Assembly (NCBI GenBank): GCA_016795385.1
Contig: JAEUHI010000003.1
Location: forward strand, 1-64,000
DNA: 64,000 nt
DNA from: Verrucomicrobiales bacterium
Lineage (GTDB): Bacteria > Verrucomicrobiota > Verrucomicrobiia > Verrucomicrobiales > DEV007
Direction: 5' to 3'
Below, in pieces: positions 17,027 to 26,336 of this stretch. Within the stretch, counting starts at the first letter, position 1; every line of letters starts with the position of its first letter. The translations under genes were made by a program, and so were the position numbers. The notes beneath the pieces were generated by a model that did not search any database, had not been told where the DNA came from, and was given only the letters and a program-made list of their open reading frames with translations.

Positions 17027-19465
17027 ATGACCGCCCCTGTAAAAAACCATCGTTTCCCCCGTCCCCTCCGACGTGGATTATTGTCCGCGCTGATTCTTTC
17101 AGGTCTGGGCCTGGCCCATGCCCAGGACACGACCACCACCACGGCTCCCGTGATCGATGACACGACGAGCGAACTCGACGCCACCGTGGTGACTTCGGCA
17201 CCGGCGCCCGCTCCCACGCCGGCCGTGCGCCCCGCGACCGCCTCGCGTCCCGCTGAAGTCGTCGTCTACGACACGATCGAACCCGAGGTGATCACCGGTG
17301 GCCCGGAGGAAACCTACACGCTCCCCGGTTCCGGTTATTTCGTGACGACACAGGAGATCCGCGAGTTCAATTACACGAATCCGAACCGGGTCTTCGCCCG
17401 CGTCCCGGGCGTCTACGTGCGTGAGGAAGACGGGGCGGGATTGTTCCCCAACCTCTCCATCCGCGGCGTCGACGGGACCCGGAATGAGAAAATCACGGTG
17501 ATGGAGGACGGCATCCTCCAGGCCCCGGCTCCCTATTCCGCCCCTTCCGCCTATTACACGCCCAACATCGCGCGCATGGCCGGAGTCGAGGTGCTGAAGG
17601 GCTCCAGCCAGATCGGCTATGGTCCCAACACCACCGGTGGCGTCATCAACTTCCTTTCCACCCCCATCCCCGAGAGCGAGCAATTCTACCTGCGCTCCAC
17701 CTACGGCAGCAACAACACCTGGCAGGCCCACAGCCACTACGGCGACACCCTCGAGTTCGACGCGGGCAAGTTCGGCTACCTCGCCGAGCTCTACTACAAG
17801 CGCTCCGACGGATTCCGCACGATCGAGCCGGGCCGCGGCATTCCCGGGTCCGATCAGACAGGTTATGCGGTGATCGAGCCGATGGTGAAATTCTCGTGGG
17901 AACCGAACTCGGCCCTCGACCAGAAGTTTGAATTCAAATACGGCTACTCCGACGTCGATGCCGACGAGAGCTATCTCGGTCTCACCGACTCCGATTTCAA
18001 GGCTGATCCCTATCGCCGCTACGCGGGCAGCTTCCTCGACAACATCACGACCGAGCAGCACCGCACCTATCTCAAGTATTCGCTCTCCCCGACCGATGAT
18101 CTCGATCTGCGGATCGCCGGCTATTACAATCAATTCGAGCGCGATTGGTTCAAGATCCGCAATGTGAACGGCAGCGCGCTCCACACCACGCTCGGGCCGA
18201 CCGGCAATCCCGCCGATCTCCGCACCCTGCGCGGGCTCGCTCCCGGCAACCTCGGCTATCGTCACAACGCCCGCTCCTACGAGAGCTACGGAGCCCAGTT
18301 CTCCGGCGACTACCGCTTTGAGACCGGCGAGATCGATCACACCCTCAACTTCGGCGTGCGCCAGCACGAGGACAACATCCGCCTCTTCCAGGAAAACACC
18401 GACGTGGTCCTCGCGGGTCCCGGACTTTTCCCCACCATCATCGACCGTGGCCCCGGATCCGGAGGCAATGGCTATGAGGAGTCCACCGCCACCGCGCTCT
18501 GGCTGAAGGACGACATCGAAATCGGCAGCCTCACCGTCACTCCCGGCGTCCGCTACGAGAGCGTCGATCTCCACTTCACCGATTTCGCGGCCGACGCGAC
18601 CAACACCGTCACCGGCGTGGGCAATGGCGAGCTCGACTGGTGGGTCGCCGGCATCGGCCTGAACTACGAAATCGACGACGCCAACTCGCTCTTCGGAGGC
18701 GTTCACCAGGGCATCGCCATCCCCAGTCCGAAAGATTCCGTGGCGAACAACGTCCAGCCCGAGGAAAGCGTCAGCTATGAACTCGGCGTCCGCCACCGCA
18801 GTGGCAACTTCAACGCCGAGCTCGCCGGATTCATCACCGACTTCGAGCAGATCATCAGCACCAGCGCCGGTCTCGGCCTCACCGGTATCCCGGTCACGAA
18901 TGCCGGCACCGCCCAAGTCCACGGGATCGAGGCTCTCGCCAGCTACGATCCGCTGCAAGGCAACGACCTGCGCATGCCCCTTTTCGTCAGCGCGACCTGG
19001 ACGAGTGCGACGCTCGACCAGGCTCTGGTCGCCGGTGGCGGCGAGAACATCTACGGCGACGGAGCCGGCGGCTCCGGTATTCCCGGGGCCGAGATCCCCT
19101 ATGTGCCCGAGTGGAAGCTTGCGACCGGGATCGGCCTCGAGACCGATGTCTGGGGCGTCGAACTGGCCGCGACCTACGTGAGCGATACCTTCGGCACCGC
19201 GCTGAATTCGCCCGTGCCGGTGACTTCCTCCCGCCAAGGTGAGATCGACGGCGGCATGATCGTCGACCTCGGGGCCTACTACCAGATCAATGAGTCCACC
19301 AAACTCATCGGTGGCGTGCACAACCTCTTCGAAGAGGTGATGATCACCAGCCGCATCCCCGAAGGAGCCCGCGTCAACGCGCCCCGCGAATTTTACATCG
19401 GTTTTGAAATGCTCTGGGAACCCGGATTTGTCCCCACCGGTGGCAAGTCCGTGATCTCCAAGTGA
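17027..19465 (+). CDS. TonB-dependent siderophore receptor, FecA-like
   Basis: 812 residues from the ATG at 17027, followed by a signal peptide ending LGLAHAQ. A Thr/Pro-rich linker precedes the plug domain (about 95-220), with RVPGVYVREEDGAG, LSIRGVDGTRNEKITVMEDG and a closing GPNTTGGVINFLSTP. These blocks are characteristic of the Fe(3+)-dicitrate receptor group. The rest is a 22-stranded outer-membrane barrel. The barrel ends near FYIGFEMLWEPGF, and about ten extra residues follow, so the protein lacks the usual terminal aromatic residue. It should import a ferric chelate with energy from the Ton genes 120 bp downstream. The actual ligand is unknown. Confidence 0.9.
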   Translation: MTAPVKNHRFPRPLRRGLLSALILSGLGLAHAQDTTTTTAPVIDDTTSELDATVVTSAPAPAPTPAVRPATASRPAEVVVYDTIEPEVITGGPEETYTLPGSGYFVTTQEIREFNYTNPNRVFARVPGVYVREEDGAGLFPNLSIRGVDGTRNEKITVMEDGILQAPAPYSAPSAYYTPNIARMAGVEVLKGSSQIGYGPNTTGGVINFLSTPIPESEQFYLRSTYGSNNTWQAHSHYGDTLEFDAGKFGYLAELYYKRSDGFRTIEPGRGIPGSDQTGYAVIEPMVKFSWEPNSALDQKFEFKYGYSDVDADESYLGLTDSDFKADPYRRYAGSFLDNITTEQHRTYLKYSLSPTDDLDLRIAGYYNQFERDWFKIRNVNGSALHTTLGPTGNPADLRTLRGLAPGNLGYRHNARSYESYGAQFSGDYRFETGEIDHTLNFGVRQHEDNIRLFQENTDVVLAGPGLFPTIIDRGPGSGGNGYEESTATALWLKDDIEIGSLTVTPGVRYESVDLHFTDFAADATNTVTGVGNGELDWWVAGIGLNYEIDDANSLFGGVHQGIAIPSPKDSVANNVQPEESVSYELGVRHRSGNFNAELAGFITDFEQIISTSAGLGLTGIPVTNAGTAQVHGIEALASYDPLQGNDLRMPLFVSATWTSATLDQALVAGGGENIYGDGAGGSGIPGAEIPYVPEWKLATGIGLETDVWGVELAATYVSDTFGTALNSPVPVTSSRQGEIDGGMIVDLGAYYQINESTKLIGGVHNLFEEVMITSRIPEGARVNAPREFYIGFEMLWEPGFVPTGGKSVISK

Positions 19466-19587
19466 TTTTCCCCTTGGTGTTTTCGCACCACAACCCTCAT
19501 CGCTCCGCTCCCTGTTGCAGACGGGAGAGCGGGGATCGATGGGGGTTGTTTCCTCCAGACGATCGGCGATTTTCTCCTCCTCCCCCC

Positions 19588-20403
19588 ATGTTTGCCACTT
19601 TCAGATCCATCGCCCTCCTGGCGTGGCTCGCCGCCTCCCCGGTCGTTCTGACCGCACAGGAAGCGACCGCTCCGCCGGCCGTTCCGGCCGCGGCAACACC
19701 CGCTTCCGTCCTTCAGGAGAAGACGCGCGAATGGATCGAGACGCGACGTCTCATCGGCGCGGAAACCGCCGCCTGGGAGGGAGAAAAAGCTTCTCTCTCC
19801 GACCTCAACGCGATCCGCGCGAAGGAGACGGCCCAGCTCGATGAATTCGTGAAGGCTGCGACCGTCCGCGTGGAGGAACTTGGCAAAAAGAAATCGGCTC
19901 TCGCCAAGGAAGAGAGCGATTTGAAGGCGTGGCGGGCCAATCTCGAGACCGACCTTTCCCGGCTCGAGTCGGACCTGCGTCCGCTCTTGAAACGACTCCC
20001 CGCCCCTCTTCGTGAGAAGATCCAGGAATCACTCGTCCGCCTCGAATCGCCCGAGCCGGATCAGCCGCTCCAGAACCGCGCCCGTGATGTGTTGCTCGTG
20101 CTGCAGGCTTGCATGGAATTCCAGAACGCGCTCGCCGTCGATACGGAAGCCCGGGAGATCGACGGTGAACGCCGCGAAGTGGAGGTGCTTTACCTCGGCC
20201 TCACCCAGGCCTGGTATGTCGACGCGTCGGGACAGCACAGTGGCCACGGCGTGCCGGGCGAAACGGGCTGGATTTGGACGCAGGACAAGAGCATCGCCTC
20301 GCAAGTACGCTCGGCCATCGAGATCCAGACCCGGCGGGCGACACCGGCCTTTGTGGAACTGCCCCTCACCAACGCTCCGTCGGCAAAGGAGGAAGTGAAA
20401 TGA
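19588..20403 (+). CDS. DUF3450-type periplasmic coiled-coil protein of a TonB2-like system
   Basis: 271 residues. A signal peptide (to about VVLTAQ, residue 23) leads into a long coiled coil (about 45-150) and a compact C-terminal region with YLGLTQAWYVDASGQHSGHG and TGWIWTQD. This layout and the final block match DUF3450 proteins, which in Vibrio and other gammaproteobacteria precede ttpC-exbB-exbD-tonB. The role is not established, although the protein is regarded as an accessory of TonB2-type energisers. The ATG at 19588 sits directly before the signal peptide. The gene overlaps the next by 4 bp. Confidence 0.8.
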   Translation: MFATFRSIALLAWLAASPVVLTAQEATAPPAVPAAATPASVLQEKTREWIETRRLIGAETAAWEGEKASLSDLNAIRAKETAQLDEFVKAATVRVEELGKKKSALAKEESDLKAWRANLETDLSRLESDLRPLLKRLPAPLREKIQESLVRLESPEPDQPLQNRARDVLLVLQACMEFQNALAVDTEAREIDGERREVEVLYLGLTQAWYVDASGQHSGHGVPGETGWIWTQDKSIASQVRSAIEIQTRRATPAFVELPLTNAPSAKEEVK

Positions 20404-21767
20404 GCCGCCGCCTCCTTATCGCCCTCTTGGTGGGCCTGGTTCTCTCTCCGGTCTCGCGAGCCCAAAATCCCGCTCCGACCCCCGATGTGAACGCTGCCGC
20501 GGCCTCGATCGATCGCGATCTGCGGGCCGCCCTCGACGAACTCGCGGCTCTCCGCGCCTCGATCGCGAAGGAGAAAGCGCCCCTTGCCGCCGAGACGGAG
20601 AAAGTCGCCGCCGAGCTCCGGGAAAAGCGAAGGCAGGCCGATCTCGCACGAACCTCGAAAGACGGTGCTGAAGCCGAGTTCACCAAGGCCGAGTCGGATT
20701 TGAAAGCCTGGCGCGATGAAAAGCTCTACATCGAGAGCCTCTTCCTCGATTTCCGCCGCAGTTGGGAGACGAGCAAAGGCCTCGCCCTGCTCTCGCAGCC
20801 CGGCGAACCCGCGCCCTCCGACCCTGCGGCCGCCAATCCCGCCCTGCCGGGACTGGTCATCGCCGATCTCGCCCGCGGCAGCGCGGTCGCCACGATCGAA
20901 GGTGAAGCCTCGGCGGATGACGGCCGCCTCGTGCCCGGCACCTTCGCGAAAGCCGGCCCCGTCCACTGGTTCCTCGCCGCCGACAAGAGCCTTTCCGGTC
21001 TCGTCGGCGAAGGCTCCGATCTCAGGCCGAAGGTGGTGAACCGCTCGGTGCCCGCTTCGGCGATTGAAAACCTCCTTCAGGGCAAATCCGCCCGGGTCGC
21101 CTTTGATCCGACGATGGGCTCCGCCGTCGCCCTCAGCGAGACCGAGACCGATCTGCTCACCCACGTGAAACAAGGCGGCTTCTGGGTCTATCCCATCCTG
21201 CTCCTCGCCCTCATTGCCTTGATCACCGCGCTCATCAAATGGGCTCAATTGGCCCGGATCCGTGAGTTCACAGCAGTCTCCGTGCAAAAGGTGCTCGGTG
21301 CGCTCAACGAGGGTCGCACCGCCGAGGCGCTGACCGCCACCTCCGCGATCCGGCATCCCGCCCGCACCTTGCTCGAGCGTGGCATCGCTTTCGTCACCGA
21401 AAATCCCAAAGCCTCGCGCGATGATCTCGAAGAGGCGCTTTTCGAGAAATTCCTCGAAGCGACCCCGCCGCTCCAGCGCGGCCTGCCTCTCATCGCGATC
21501 GCCTCGGCCACCGCGCCCCTCCTCGGTCTGCTCGGCACCGTCACCGGGATGATGGAGACCTTCCGCCTCATCACCGTCTTCGGCACCGGCGACGCGAAAT
21601 CGCTCGCTTCGGGGATCTCGGAAGCGCTCATCACGACCGAGTTCGGTCTCGTCGTCGCCATCCCCGCCCTCATCGCCCACAGCCTGCTCTCGCGAAAAGT
21701 GCAGGGCATCAAGTCCGTCATGGAAATGACGAGCCTCGCCTTTCTCAACGGCATCAAGAATCCATGA
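20400..21767 (+). CDS. TtpC-like ExbB/TolQ proton channel protein with long N-terminal periplasmic domain
   Basis: 455 residues from the ATG at 20400. A signal peptide (to about SRAQ, residue 22), a coiled-coil region (about 35-110) and a mixed periplasmic domain precede a MotA/TolQ/ExbB domain with three membrane helices (about 260-280, 358-382 and 402-425). The core blocks are APLLGLLGTVTGMMETFRLI and GISEALITTEFGLVVAIPAL. TtpC of the Vibrio TonB2 system has this layout and is needed there along with the small ExbB. The gene overlaps both neighbours by 4 bp. Confidence 0.85.
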   Translation: MSRRLLIALLVGLVLSPVSRAQNPAPTPDVNAAAASIDRDLRAALDELAALRASIAKEKAPLAAETEKVAAELREKRRQADLARTSKDGAEAEFTKAESDLKAWRDEKLYIESLFLDFRRSWETSKGLALLSQPGEPAPSDPAAANPALPGLVIADLARGSAVATIEGEASADDGRLVPGTFAKAGPVHWFLAADKSLSGLVGEGSDLRPKVVNRSVPASAIENLLQGKSARVAFDPTMGSAVALSETETDLLTHVKQGGFWVYPILLLALIALITALIKWAQLARIREFTAVSVQKVLGALNEGRTAEALTATSAIRHPARTLLERGIAFVTENPKASRDDLEEALFEKFLEATPPLQRGLPLIAIASATAPLLGLLGTVTGMMETFRLITVFGTGDAKSLASGISEALITTEFGLVVAIPALIAHSLLSRKVQGIKSVMEMTSLAFLNGIKNP

Positions 21768-22360
21768 TCCTGCCCGGAAAGATCCTGACAGAACTACAAA
21801 CCATCGGCAGCGGTGGCGGGTGGCTCTTTTGGGCGCTGATGGTGCTGGCTTTCGCGATCGCCTACTCCCTCATGGGGCTCTGGTCGGCGTTGCGTTTCCC
21901 CGGGGCTCCGGTCCTCAGCGCGCGGGAATGGACGCGCTTGCTGCGCCATCCTCATGGAGCACCCGATGTGTTTTCCCGCCTCTCCGCGGAACTCTCGCGC
22001 TCGGTCGATCCCGGGCGAGCCCTCCAGGAGATCGGACAGCGGCTCTTCGCCCGATCCGACCGCCGCTTTCCCTTCGCCTTCGTCATGATCAGCGCCGCCC
22101 CGCTCATCGGGCTGCTGGGCACGGTCTCGGGCATGTTCACCACCTTCGACGGGATGTCCGCCAACGTCGCCGAGAAGCCGATCGACGTGATCTCGAAAGG
22201 CATCTTCGAGGCACTCATCACTACCGAGACCGGTCTCGTCATCGGCGTGCCCACCTTCATCGTCTGTGCCTGGCTGAAGAGCCGGCACGATGTGCTGGTG
22301 CTCCACTTCCACCAGATCGAATCGCGCCTCCTCGGCGAACTCGGGAAAACTCCCGCCTGA
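21764..22360 (+). CDS. exbB: ExbB-type biopolymer transport protein
   Basis: 198 residues with three membrane helices (about 18-40, 105-127 and 148-170) and the family blocks APLIGLLGTVSGMFTTFDGM and GIFEALITTETGLVIGVPTF. It forms the inner-membrane pentamer around ExbD that converts proton-motive force into TonB movement. It overlaps the ttpC-like gene by 4 bp and is followed 3 bp later by exbD, so dosage is presumably linked through translational coupling. Confidence 0.92.
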   Translation: MILPGKILTELQTIGSGGGWLFWALMVLAFAIAYSLMGLWSALRFPGAPVLSAREWTRLLRHPHGAPDVFSRLSAELSRSVDPGRALQEIGQRLFARSDRRFPFAFVMISAAPLIGLLGTVSGMFTTFDGMSANVAEKPIDVISKGIFEALITTETGLVIGVPTFIVCAWLKSRHDVLVLHFHQIESRLLGELGKTPA

Positions 22361-22363
22361 ACC

Positions 22364-22777
22364 ATGGCCCGCAGATTCCAGCGACTCGGTGAACTCGAGA
22401 ACGGAGTAAAGAGCGAGATCGACATCTCGCCGCTCATCGATGTCGTCTTCATCCTCCTCATCTTCTTCATCGTCACGACCGTCTTCGTCGAAGAGACGGG
22501 AATCGAGGTGAACAAACCCCGCGCCGCGACGCAGCAGGATCTCGAGCGAAACAGCATCCTCATCGGCGTGAGCCGCACCGGCCAGGTCTTCTATGGAGGC
22601 CGCGAAATCGGCGTCGCGGGCGTGCGATCCGTCGTCTCGCGTTTAATGAAGCAGGATCCCATGCCCGTGATCATCCAGGCCGATCGCGAGACTCCGACCG
22701 AATCCACCGTCTCCGTCCTCGACGAGGCCCGTCTCGCCGGGGCGGAAAATGTCTTCGTCTCCACCGTGAATGACTGA
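22364..22777 (+). CDS. exbD: ExbD-type biopolymer transport protein
   Basis: 137 residues. A cytoplasmic N-terminus (about 1-24) precedes a single membrane helix containing Asp26 in SPLIDVVFILLIFF, the protonatable residue of ExbD/TolR/MotB stators. The periplasmic domain (about 50-137) has the usual VIIQADRETP block. The gene overlaps tonB by 8 bp. Together with ExbB it should energise TonB. Confidence 0.92.
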   Translation: MARRFQRLGELENGVKSEIDISPLIDVVFILLIFFIVTTVFVEETGIEVNKPRAATQQDLERNSILIGVSRTGQVFYGGREIGVAGVRSVVSRLMKQDPMPVIIQADRETPTESTVSVLDEARLAGAENVFVSTVND

Positions 22778-23414
22778 GCGACACGACAGCTTCTCCGGCG
22801 GCCTCCTCCGCCTCGCGACAGCCGCCGGACTCACCGGCGGGCTCTTGCTCTTCCTCGTGGCCATGCGCATCCTCCGGGAGGACAACGCGCCCCTCCTGAC
22901 CCTGCACAGCCTGGACTCCGTCCAACAGGTCGCCCTGCCCGCGCCGCCGCCGCCACCGCCGGAAAACACGCCGCCTCCCCCGCCCCCGCCGCCGGATCTC
23001 CCGCGCCTCCAGATCGAGCTCGATTCCGTCGCCCCTGCGGTGAAGGCATCGCTCGACCGCGACCTCGATCTGCGGCTGAACCGCACCGAATTCGCCCCCC
23101 GGCAGGAGGCTCCCCTCGCGCAGATGACTTTTGCCTCGGCCGATCTCGATTCCCAACCGAAGCTCGTCAACAAGCCGACCGTCACCTTTCCCGCCTCGCA
23201 GAAGCAAGCCGGGGTGAGCCAGGCCAAGGTCGTGCTCGAGGTCCTCATCAGCAGCGGCGGCATCGTCACGGTGAAACGCGTCCTCGAAAGCCCCCACGAC
23301 GACTTCACGGAGATGGCCCGATCGTTCGCCACGCGGGCCCGTTTCACTCCTCCGAAAAAGGACGGCCGATCCGTCAATGCTCTCTTCCGCTGGCCCCTCA
23401 TTCTGAAATCGTGA
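22770..23414 (+). CDS. tonB: TonB-like energy transducer
   Basis: 214 residues. An N-terminal membrane anchor (about 17-34) is followed by a proline-rich spacer (about 55-76, two runs of six to eight Pro) and a C-terminal TonB domain (about 125-214) with QAKVVLEVLISSGGIVTVKR and a closing ARFTPPKKDGR. The spacer lacks the usual Glu-Pro/Lys-Pro alternation, and the protein is short, as in TonB2. It should contact the TonB box of the receptor at 17027. The gene is read from an overlap with exbD and itself overlaps the TPR gene. Confidence 0.85.
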   Translation: MTERHDSFSGGLLRLATAAGLTGGLLLFLVAMRILREDNAPLLTLHSLDSVQQVALPAPPPPPPENTPPPPPPPPDLPRLQIELDSVAPAVKASLDRDLDLRLNRTEFAPRQEAPLAQMTFASADLDSQPKLVNKPTVTFPASQKQAGVSQAKVVLEVLISSGGIVTVKRVLESPHDDFTEMARSFATRARFTPPKKDGRSVNALFRWPLILKS

Positions 23415-24802
23415 TGCGATCTTTTTCCCTCATCGGTATCGCCCTCGTGCCCGCCTCCCTGGGTGCGGCCGAGCCCCTGCCCATTGATCCGCTGTGGCAG
23501 AGCGAGACCTTCCGCAAATCCATCACCGCCAGCTACGGCATCGATTCGCGGATCGAGCCCCGCATCACCGAAGACGAAGCCTTTTACCTGGAAGAGTCCG
23601 CCAAAGCGATGGCCGCGAACGATCGGGCCAAGGCCATCGCCGTCTTGCGCGATTCCTCCCTCCTCGAAAAGAGCCCCGCGATGCTCTTCACCCTCGCCTC
23701 GCACCTCTTCGAGACCGGCGAGGCCAAAGACGCCGAGGAATCGGTGAAGCACTTCGAGTCCGCCCTCGCCCAGTTTCCGAATTTCCGCGACGCCCATCGC
23801 AACTACGGGATCGTCCTCATCCAGCGCGAGGAATTTGAAAAGGCGAAGGTGCATCTCGTCCGCGCCCTCGCCCTCGGCTCCCAGGATGGCACCACCGCCG
23901 GCCTTCTCGGCTATTGCCATGCCCGCGACGGTCATCATCAGGCGGCGCTCGATGCCTACCGGCTCGCGATGCTCACCCAGCCCGATGAGAAACAATGGAA
24001 ACTCGGCGAGGCCCAGGCCTTGCTCGCCTTGAAACGTCCCCGCGAGGCCGCGAGCCTTTTTCAAACGCTCCTCGCCGCCGCTCCGAATGAGATTCCGATC
24101 TGGCTCGCCCAGACCGATGCCTGGACCGAACTCGACGAAATCGATCTCGCCACCGCCAACCTCGAGATCGTCCACCGTGCCGGCGCCCTCGATCCCAACG
24201 CCTTGCTCTCCCTCGGTCATCTCTATCTGCAGAATGATCTGCCCGATCTCGCGCTCGAGCGATATCGCGCCGCGCTCGCCACCGCCACTCCGCCGACGCC
24301 GTCACGCGCCGTCGAGGCGCTCGAGCTTTTCCTTTCCCAGTCCGACTGGTTGCGCGCCAAGGAGTATGTGACCGCCCTCGAGACGGTCGCGCCGTATCGC
24401 GAGGCCTTCGACCCGGCCAAGGGGGAAAAAGAGCTCCTCTCCCGCCTCGTCCGCGCCCGCGCCATGCTTGAGCTCGAGACCGGGGATGCCGCCGCCGGAG
24501 CCAAACGCATCGAGGAATGGCTCGGCCGCGAGCCACTCGATGGCGAATGCCTCCTCCTCCTCGCCCGCTTCCGTGAAGAGGCCGGACAAAAGATCGAGGC
24601 CGGCATGTTGCTCGAACAAGCCGCCCGCGTCCCCGCGACCGCCGCTGCCGCCCATCTCGCCCACGGCCGGCTCCTCGTCGCCGCCGCCGACTACGAAACG
24701 GCACTCGGGCATCTTGAGAAATCGCAGGAGCTGAACCCCAGTGAGAGTCTTGCGAGTTATATCACCGCCATCCGCGAGCTCGTCGGTCCGGGTGCAAAGT
24801 AG
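23414..24802 (+). CDS. TPR-repeat protein of the TonB locus
   Basis: 462 residues if translation starts at the ATG at 23414; a GTG at 23411 would add one residue. After a signal peptide (to about LGAAEP) the protein consists of helical hairpins typical of tetratricopeptide repeats, for example HYG-type units around DAHRNYGIVLIQREEFEKAK and AALDAYRLAMLTQPDEKQWK. Periplasmic TPR proteins commonly close TonB2-type operons in proteobacteria; the function is not known, although a role in assembling the energiser is often suggested. The start overlaps the tonB stop (TGATG). Confidence 0.85.
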   Translation: MRSFSLIGIALVPASLGAAEPLPIDPLWQSETFRKSITASYGIDSRIEPRITEDEAFYLEESAKAMAANDRAKAIAVLRDSSLLEKSPAMLFTLASHLFETGEAKDAEESVKHFESALAQFPNFRDAHRNYGIVLIQREEFEKAKVHLVRALALGSQDGTTAGLLGYCHARDGHHQAALDAYRLAMLTQPDEKQWKLGEAQALLALKRPREAASLFQTLLAAAPNEIPIWLAQTDAWTELDEIDLATANLEIVHRAGALDPNALLSLGHLYLQNDLPDLALERYRAALATATPPTPSRAVEALELFLSQSDWLRAKEYVTALETVAPYREAFDPAKGEKELLSRLVRARAMLELETGDAAAGAKRIEEWLGREPLDGECLLLLARFREEAGQKIEAGMLLEQAARVPATAAAAHLAHGRLLVAAADYETALGHLEKSQELNPSESLASYITAIRELVGPGAK

Positions 24803-24806
24803 CAAA

Positions 24807-24901
24807 GTAGAAGCGGCGTCCCGCAGCTTCCTCACGACTCCGATCCGTTGACTCGATCGATACTCGAACGGTCGGATCCAGCGGCGGGACGCCGCTTCTA
24901 C
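24807..24901. repeat. Long inverted repeat downstream of the Ton operon
   Basis: Arms 24807-24824 and 24884-24901 are perfect 18 bp inverted copies (GTAGAAGCGGCGTCCCGC). The 59 bp between them contains a second, imperfect inverted pair around CCGATCCGTT/AACGGTCGG. No T-run follows, so it looks more like a palindromic interspersed element than a simple terminator, although it could stop transcription of the Ton operon. Confidence 0.75.
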
Positions 24902-24971
24902 CTTAAGTCGAGGGACCGGAACCTTTTACTTTTTCCCATTTCCCATTTACTGTCGCGCAACTCCTCGTCCC

Positions 24972-26012
24972 GTGCTCCCCTGGTTCCAGAACAACGCCTT
25001 CCCTCTCTACCTCGCCCCCATGGCGGGAGTGACGGATCTGGTCTTCCGCCGTCTCTGCAAGGAGCTCGGTGCCGACGTCATGGTCACGGAATTCGTCTCC
25101 GCGGAGGGCATCATGCAGGCGGACGAGCGGACGAGGATCTACACGGAATTCGACGACGCCCAGCGCCCCGTCGGAGTGCAGCTCTTCGGCGCTGATGGCC
25201 CCCGCATGGCCGAGGCCGCCAAAAAAATCATCGATTGGAAACAGCCCGACTTCATCGACATCAACTTCGGCTGCCCCGTCAAAAAGGTCGTTTCCAAGAA
25301 CGGTGGCTCGTCGCTCCTGAAGGATTGCCCCACCCTTGCCGACGTCGCTTCCTCGATTGCCAAAGGCGTCGGCGACCGCGTGCCCGTCACCGCCAAGATC
25401 CGCATCGGCTGGGATCAGAATCTGATCAACGCCCCCGAAGTCTGCCACATTCTCGAGGACTGCGGGATGCAGGCCATCGCCATTCACGGCCGCACCCGCG
25501 CCCAGGGCTACAGCGGCGAAGCCGACTGGGAGGTGATCGATCGATGCAGCCGCACCGTCTCCGTTCCCGTCATCGGCAATGGTGACATCTCCTCCGGCGC
25601 CGATGTCGCGAGACGACGCGAGAGCACCGGCGTCAGTGGAGTCATGATCGGCCGCGCCGCGATGGCCTACCCTTGGATCTTCCGCGAGGCGAAGGAGTAC
25701 CTCGCCACCGGGCGCGTCCCCGAAACCGTCCCGCTTGAGGAACGCTGGAGTTTCATCCTCCGCCATGCCCGGCTCCTCGTCGAGTGGGGCAAGTTCCCCA
25801 GCGAACGCCACGCCATGCAGTCCTTGCGCTCCCGGCTCATGGCTTACACGAAAGGGTTGAAGGGTGGCAAATTCCTGCGCCAGAGATTCTCCACCGTCTC
25901 ATCCATCCGTGAACTGGAGGATCTCGCCGCCGAACATCTCGACAGCGTCGCCTCGCTCGAGGAAGACGAATCCGACGAGTCGGAGACGATCCTCCTCACC
26001 GATCCGACCTGA
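24972..26012 (+). CDS. dusB: tRNA-dihydrouridine synthase, DusB type
   Basis: 346 residues from a GTG start (24972). The FMN-binding TIM barrel opens with YLAPMAGVTDLVFRRLC. The catalytic Cys101 lies in DINFGCPVKKV, the Lys of KIRIGWD follows, and HGRTRAQGYSG and PVIGNGDI are the FMN-phosphate contacts. A helical C-terminal domain (about 250-330) binds tRNA. The protein reduces specific uridines of tRNA to dihydrouridine with NADPH. It stands alone, with no operon partner on the same strand. Confidence 0.93.
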   Translation: MLPWFQNNAFPLYLAPMAGVTDLVFRRLCKELGADVMVTEFVSAEGIMQADERTRIYTEFDDAQRPVGVQLFGADGPRMAEAAKKIIDWKQPDFIDINFGCPVKKVVSKNGGSSLLKDCPTLADVASSIAKGVGDRVPVTAKIRIGWDQNLINAPEVCHILEDCGMQAIAIHGRTRAQGYSGEADWEVIDRCSRTVSVPVIGNGDISSGADVARRRESTGVSGVMIGRAAMAYPWIFREAKEYLATGRVPETVPLEERWSFILRHARLLVEWGKFPSERHAMQSLRSRLMAYTKGLKGGKFLRQRFSTVSSIRELEDLAAEHLDSVASLEEDESDESETILLTDPT

Positions 26013-26042
26013 GCCGACCTGAGCCGCCAGGAGGGCTTGAAA

Positions 26043-26336
26043 TCAAGCCGCCGTGGCCGTCTCTTCCTCCATCGCCGGAGTGCGGGCGGGGGCATGATGG
26101 CTCTCGGAAGCCTCGAAGCAGTAGATCCCCTCCAGCCGCTCGGCCTCGGCCATGAGCTTTCCGAGGTCGGCCAACATGCGCTCCTCACGCGTCCTGCGGG
26201 CCGCCATCTGACGGAAAAACAGCCGCCAGCCACGCCACAACTCGGGCAGCTTCACACAAAAAATGAGGAAGAGCAGAGCAAGGCAGATCAGAAAGAATCC
26301 GGCGTAGACAGTCGATACAGGAGGCATGGCTTCCAA
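26043..26336 (-). CDS. Small single-pass membrane protein, unknown function
   Basis: 97 residues. One strong membrane helix (about 11-28) precedes a basic stretch and a helical cytoplasmic tail; the start may instead be the second Met (26327). Not recognised. It converges with dusB, 30 bp from that gene's end, and is divergent from the secreted-protein pair at 26492. Supported only by coding-like composition and a clear membrane segment. Confidence 0.5.
   Translation of the reverse strand: MEAMPPVSTVYAGFFLICLALLFLIFCVKLPELWRGWRLFFRQMAARRTREERMLADLGKLMAEAERLEGIYCFEASESHHAPARTPAMEEETATAA

Noticed and set aside
17099..19321. 740-codon open frame on the minus strand
   Set aside because: Antisense to the TonB-dependent receptor. 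Long open shadows are expected in GC-rich coding DNA; the translation has no domain, no signal and skewed composition.
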